From contig NC_035435.2 in the NCBI RefSeq assembly GCF_002127325.2, positions 12,234,289 to 12,298,288 on the forward strand: a DNA stretch of 64,000 nt, given 5' to 3'. The notes below the pieces were generated by a model. The model had not been told where the DNA came from, did no database searches, and worked only from the letters and a program-made list of their open reading frames with translations. The position numbers and the translations under genes were made by a program. This DNA is from Helianthus annuus (Eukaryota > Streptophyta > Magnoliopsida > Asterales > Asteraceae). This document shows, in pieces, positions 60,800 through 64,000 of this stretch. Every line of letters starts with the position of its first letter. The stretch's first letter is position 1.

Positions 60800-62076
60800 G
60801 AGTAAACTGCCATTTTGGTCCCTGTGGTTTGGGCAGTTTTGCCATTTTAGTCCAAATCTCAAACTTTTTAAATCTGGGTCCCTGTGGTTTGCATTTTGTT
60901 GCCATTTTAGTCTGAAACTCAAAATCTCTCATTTTTTTTACTGTTTTAAGGCCCCTTTTTGTCTTTATCTGCAGGGGTAGTTTGGTCCACTTAGTTTTTA
61001 TTAAACCAATTTCTTTATTAAAAAACCCACATAATAAATACCCCCTTCCCAATTACATCATCATCTTCAACCCTTTTCTCAGATCATCTTCCCCTCTCCC
61101 AAAATCATCGCCGACGATCTGGATTCTTGCCAAGGCTGGCTGAGTATGATTAGAAAGATATTCAACTTTACAACATTTAGTTTGACACAGCCTTTATGCT
61201 TTAATGTCAATATCGATGCTATATTGTTGTAAATAAAACCTTAGGATTCACATGATAAGCATCAAACAGATTCTCCTTTAAATATACTGAATAAAGATCA
61301 AGCAAGCAACCAACCACATAAATAATTAATAATAATTATGAAAATCTTAAGCAACAACAAGGCCAGGGTGGTCTGGTCTTGATTAGATGAAATATAAATG
61401 ATAACCTGATCAAGCCCAATTCTTTCAATAGCAGATCCGAACCATCCATTGACAGAAACCTTAACAATCCCCCAAAACAAACATAATCCACAAAACGCAA
61501 AGAACATCCACTGCCCTAACTGTCTTTTCTTCTCTACTCCAACAAAATCAAGGTTACCAGATCCAGCACTTCTCTTGGGCTGAAGCCGTTGGGTCAAACA
61601 GGTCAGCTTCTTTTCAGGGATGGAGTCAAAGGCCTCAGTATGTTCAGATCTAGGTGAGTTGAGAACATCAATCTCATGATGGGTATTATTAGTGTTGTTG
61701 CGTTTGAAGGACTGAGCACGGCGAGTCATCGGACCGGAGAATCTGGGGCTGTTGACTCGATGTGAAAATCCATCGGCGACGAAAGTGGTGGAGGAGGAGG
61801 AGGTGGTGGTAGAATCCTGGTAGTGATTGGGAAGGGGGTATTTATTATGTGGGTTTTTTAATAAAGAAATGGTTTAATGAAAATTAAATGGACCAAACTA
61901 CCCCTGCATATAAAGACAAAAAGGGCCTTAAAACAGTAAAAAATGAAAGATTTTGAGTTTTGGACTAAAAATGGCAACAAAATACAAACCACAGGGATCC
62001 GGATTTAAAAAGTTTGAGATTTGGACTAAAATGAAAAAACTGTCCAAACCATAGGGACCAAAATGGCAGTTTACTC
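60800..62076. mobile_element. Pack-MULE carrying a cellular gene fragment
   Basis: 1277 bp with long inverted arms of about 250 bases (60800-61055 and 61820-62076; tips GAGTAAACTGCCATTTTGGT and its complement) and a perfect 9-bp target duplication TAAAATAAA (60791-60799 and 62077-62085). The interior (about 61060-61820) is not transposon-like but includes an ORF with an exon-intron border. Mutator-like arms plus 9-bp duplication plus captured gene sequence define a Pack-MULE. Confidence 0.88.
61298..61729 (-). pseudogene. Captured gene fragment in the Pack-MULE (single-TM protein N-terminal exon)
   Basis: Minus-strand frame starting MTRRAQSFKRN with a His/Asn/Ser-rich acidic region, a Lys/Arg cluster (TQRLQPKRSAG) and one hydrophobic segment (WMFFAFCGLCLFWGIVKV). 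The frame is open about 30 codons upstream of this ATG into a Ser/Thr run (to about 61816), so the natural protein may start further up. At 61406/61405 the coding sense ends at a plant-type donor (GATCAG|GTTATC); downstream codons look like intron. The fragment thus comprises one exon plus intron sequence, copied from genomic DNA and not from mRNA. It resembles plant membrane proteins of unknown function by recollection only. Whether it is transcribed is unknown. Confidence 0.65.
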
Positions 62077-62891
62077 TAAAATAAATTCTACTATAACTTA
62101 AAAGGCTATGTCGGTGGGGTGACCCACCGGCATTGCCTTACACCCCCCTAAAGTTTTTCCATTTTGCGTTTTAAGCCCCTCAACTTTGCTACTCCCCGAA
62201 ACTTTTTCAATATTTTATTTCAAGCCCCTCAGCTTTGCTACGACCCCTCCACTTTTAGAGTAATCAATTTAGTCCCTTATCTAACTTTACTGTTCTTCTA
62301 CTTTAACAATTGGCATTTTTAGCCCTTAGCTTTTTACTAATTTCTATATTACTTAAAGTACAAAGTCGGTGAAACCACTTCTCTTTGACTTCCAAAATTT
62401 CCACTTTTAGCTTATAGTTTTGTAATTCATATTTTTTTGCATATAGATTTTTCCTTTTATTTACTCTCTACTTTTGTTACTTGCATTTTTTACCTATACT
62501 TTGATAATTTACGTTTTTTTCACATATGCTTTATAACGACCCCTCAACTTTTAAACTTTTCTTTTTACATTTTGACATAAATTTGGTATACGCTTTCGGC
62601 CATTATTTTGTATGTTTCCTACATATGAATCGGTTCACATATAATACGTTTTGACTTGATGGTATAAATTAGAGTTAGTCGAGTCGCATATAATACGTTA
62701 TGATTGTACACTATAAACTCGATTTGCTCTACATTTTAATCGAATTACAACACATCTATAGGTTATATTGAGTTCAGTCGGATACTTCGAATGCACATTA
62801 TTATATGATTAACACATCACATAACCCTTGACTAATCCGTTCGACGTTTGCAATGTATCCGTGCCGTAATGCGCATGGGTCTTATTACTAG
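62077..62891 (+). repeat. Repeat debris with Helitron-like 3' end
   Basis: T-rich sequence with repeated CCCCTCAACTTT / CCCCTCAGCTTTGCTA words (62170-62260). It ends ATCCGTGCCGTAATGCGCAT, GGGTCTTATTA and then CTAG|T at 62888-62891, an imperfect version of the Helitron hairpin plus CTAG seen at 39937-39965. Boundaries on the left are not visible. Confidence 0.4.
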
Positions 62892-63057
62892 TTAAGTATA
62901 AAGGATGCCAATTTTCAAGCCTACCACATAACACAATAGCAATTTGTAATATTGTTTATACGAGTAGTTCAAACAAGAAACAAAATAATTATATACCCGT
63001 AGTTGCTAAAACCGGTTTTATTTTTTAGTCACTTGATTTTTCTTTTATTTTATTTAA

Positions 63058-63172
63058 ATAGCTCGTTTCAAATCCCTTTGACATAACTTTAAAAAACCCA
63101 GTTATATTAAATAAATAGCTCGTTTCAAATCCCTTTGACATAACTTTAAAAAACCCTGTTATATTTCTTTTC
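63058..63172. repeat. Direct tandem duplication, two copies of about 58 bp
   Basis: AATAGCTCGTTTCAAATCCC, then TTTGACATAACTTTAAAAAA, then CCC(A/T)GTTATATT, occurs twice in a row with one mismatch. Confidence 0.85.
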
Positions 63173-63179
63173 TTTTGAA

Positions 63180-63490
63180 CGGCCAACAGCATCAATCCTG
63201 AGCACTCTCAGGGCCACTCACTGGACAGACGGACTGACGGAGTACTCCGAGAGTAACCCGAGTCCACCACCAATTCCGGGGAAAACCCGGTAATCCACCT
63301 GCCCATAGGCACGGCGGTGAAGTTACCGGTAAAACCCGTTTGGCTCAAGGATCCAACCCAGATTTCCATGGGTCTCCTATCATTGCCCATCAGTGCCTCA
63401 CTCTGCACCAAGTGAGTGTTAAACCTGCATCTCTCAAGAGAAATGCAAGCTTTCCACCACTTGATCTAGAGATCATTGGCCATCACATGG
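63180..63490 (-). mobile_element. SINE-like repeat, minus orientation
   Basis: On the minus strand a degenerate tRNA-like head (TCTAGATCAAGTGGTGG, then GGTTTAACACTCACTTGG) is followed by a body with ACCGGTAACTTCACCGCC and CCGGGTTTTCCCCGGAATTG, ending near GCTGTTGGCCGTTC. It looks like a dispersed plant repeat with an old pol III head. No target duplication found. The open frame inside (63208-63411) is not a gene. Confidence 0.45.
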
Positions 63491-64000
63491 ATTTCAGTGG
63501 CTTTGTGCCATAATCTTAAAATAGACCCACTAAACATGTGTATTTAATCTATTACTATTATAAAAAGGAGAAGTAGTGTACAAAAATGTAATTTGACCAA
63601 GGGTACACATTTTAAAAAAGCATGTACAAGCGATTGGAAGCTGTAGAAGAGGAAGTTCATTAGTCTTTTAAGACGCCTCCAGGGAGAGGTTAGGGATTTC
63701 ACCCATGAACCCTAATATGCGATTGTAAATGAATCGTCTGCAACGTGAAGATTGAAACGGAACCATCAACGCAAAAGCAGATTGAAGGATGGAAAGGTGG
63801 ACCGTGCAATTGAAGATGATGATTGAATTCTCTCCTCATCCAACAATATTTAAGATCAACTCCATGCTTCAATTCTGTACATCTTTCATACTTCAGTGCT
63901 CTGTTACCAGGTTTGGATTACCCACTCTCTTCTTCTCCTACATTCCACTCAATACATTATAACTTTCTCAATTGTGAACCAGGTCCACACAGGCTGCATC
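63491..64000. other. Terminal stretch, nothing recognised
   Basis: Mixed-composition sequence. I see no ORF, splice pattern or repeat edge that I can support. Confidence 0.5.

Noticed and set aside
63208..63411. 67-codon minus ORF
   Set aside because: Falls inside a SINE-like dispersed repeat.

Overview
This is a nuclear plant chromosome segment from a transposon-rich eudicot. No bacterial features are present. Genes are intron-split with plant-type splice sites, and the repeats are Athila, Tekay/Del-like, Tat, copia, hAT, Tourist, Mutator and SINE types. The family Asteraceae is my best guess, from recollection of similar repeats and not from anything decisive in the sequence.

Bases 1-31335 are a nest of LTR retrotransposons. 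The oldest visible layer is a decayed plus-strand Ty3/gypsy chromovirus-type element ('host element': pol at 5015-7666, 3' LTR at 7627-9038 continued at 29584-30416). Three elements, all on the minus strand, sit inside it: a decayed Athila-type element (1-5014, running off the left edge) in its RT; a full-length element of its own superfamily (9039-18668, TSD ATAAG) in its 3' LTR; and a young Tat-type element (18700-29578, TSD GGTGG) in the same LTR only 26 bp further on. The Tat element carries gag-pol with two RNase H modules and a separate opposite-strand ORF (Transposase_28-like), which is itself broken by a 549-bp hAT-type MITE with an 8-bp TSD. The right end of the host LTR runs into a fold-back repeat (30417-31335).

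Bases 32130-46190 are the gene-bearing part. They hold an SGS3-like RNA-silencing gene (+, 33915-38188, six exons, introns loaded with MITEs), a tRNA-like SINE, a broken fragment of a PPR gene, a hAT MITE, a Helitron 3' end, an intact five-exon NADP-dependent alkenal double-bond reductase gene (-, 40046-42800), an intronless PPR gene (-, 43490-45091) and three Tourist-like MITEs.

Bases 46353-54102 are a decayed full-length Ty1/copia element (TSD TAAAT). To its right lie two exons of a 5'-truncated C2-domain gene (54484-54867), an Au-like SINE remnant, a Mutator-type element filled with a minisatellite (56169-57854, 10-bp TSD), a Mutator MITE, a pseudogene copy of the reductase (59177-60257), and a 1277-bp Pack-MULE (60800-62076, perfect 9-bp TSD) carrying a piece of a cellular gene with its intron boundary. 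The last 2 kb is repeat debris with a Helitron-like end, a short tandem duplication and a second SINE-like block.

The functional gene content is therefore small: SGS3-like, reductase and PPR. The biologically most notable items are the Pack-MULE capture, the opposite-strand ORF of the Tat element, and an apparently intact silencing gene whose promoter and introns are full of transposons.
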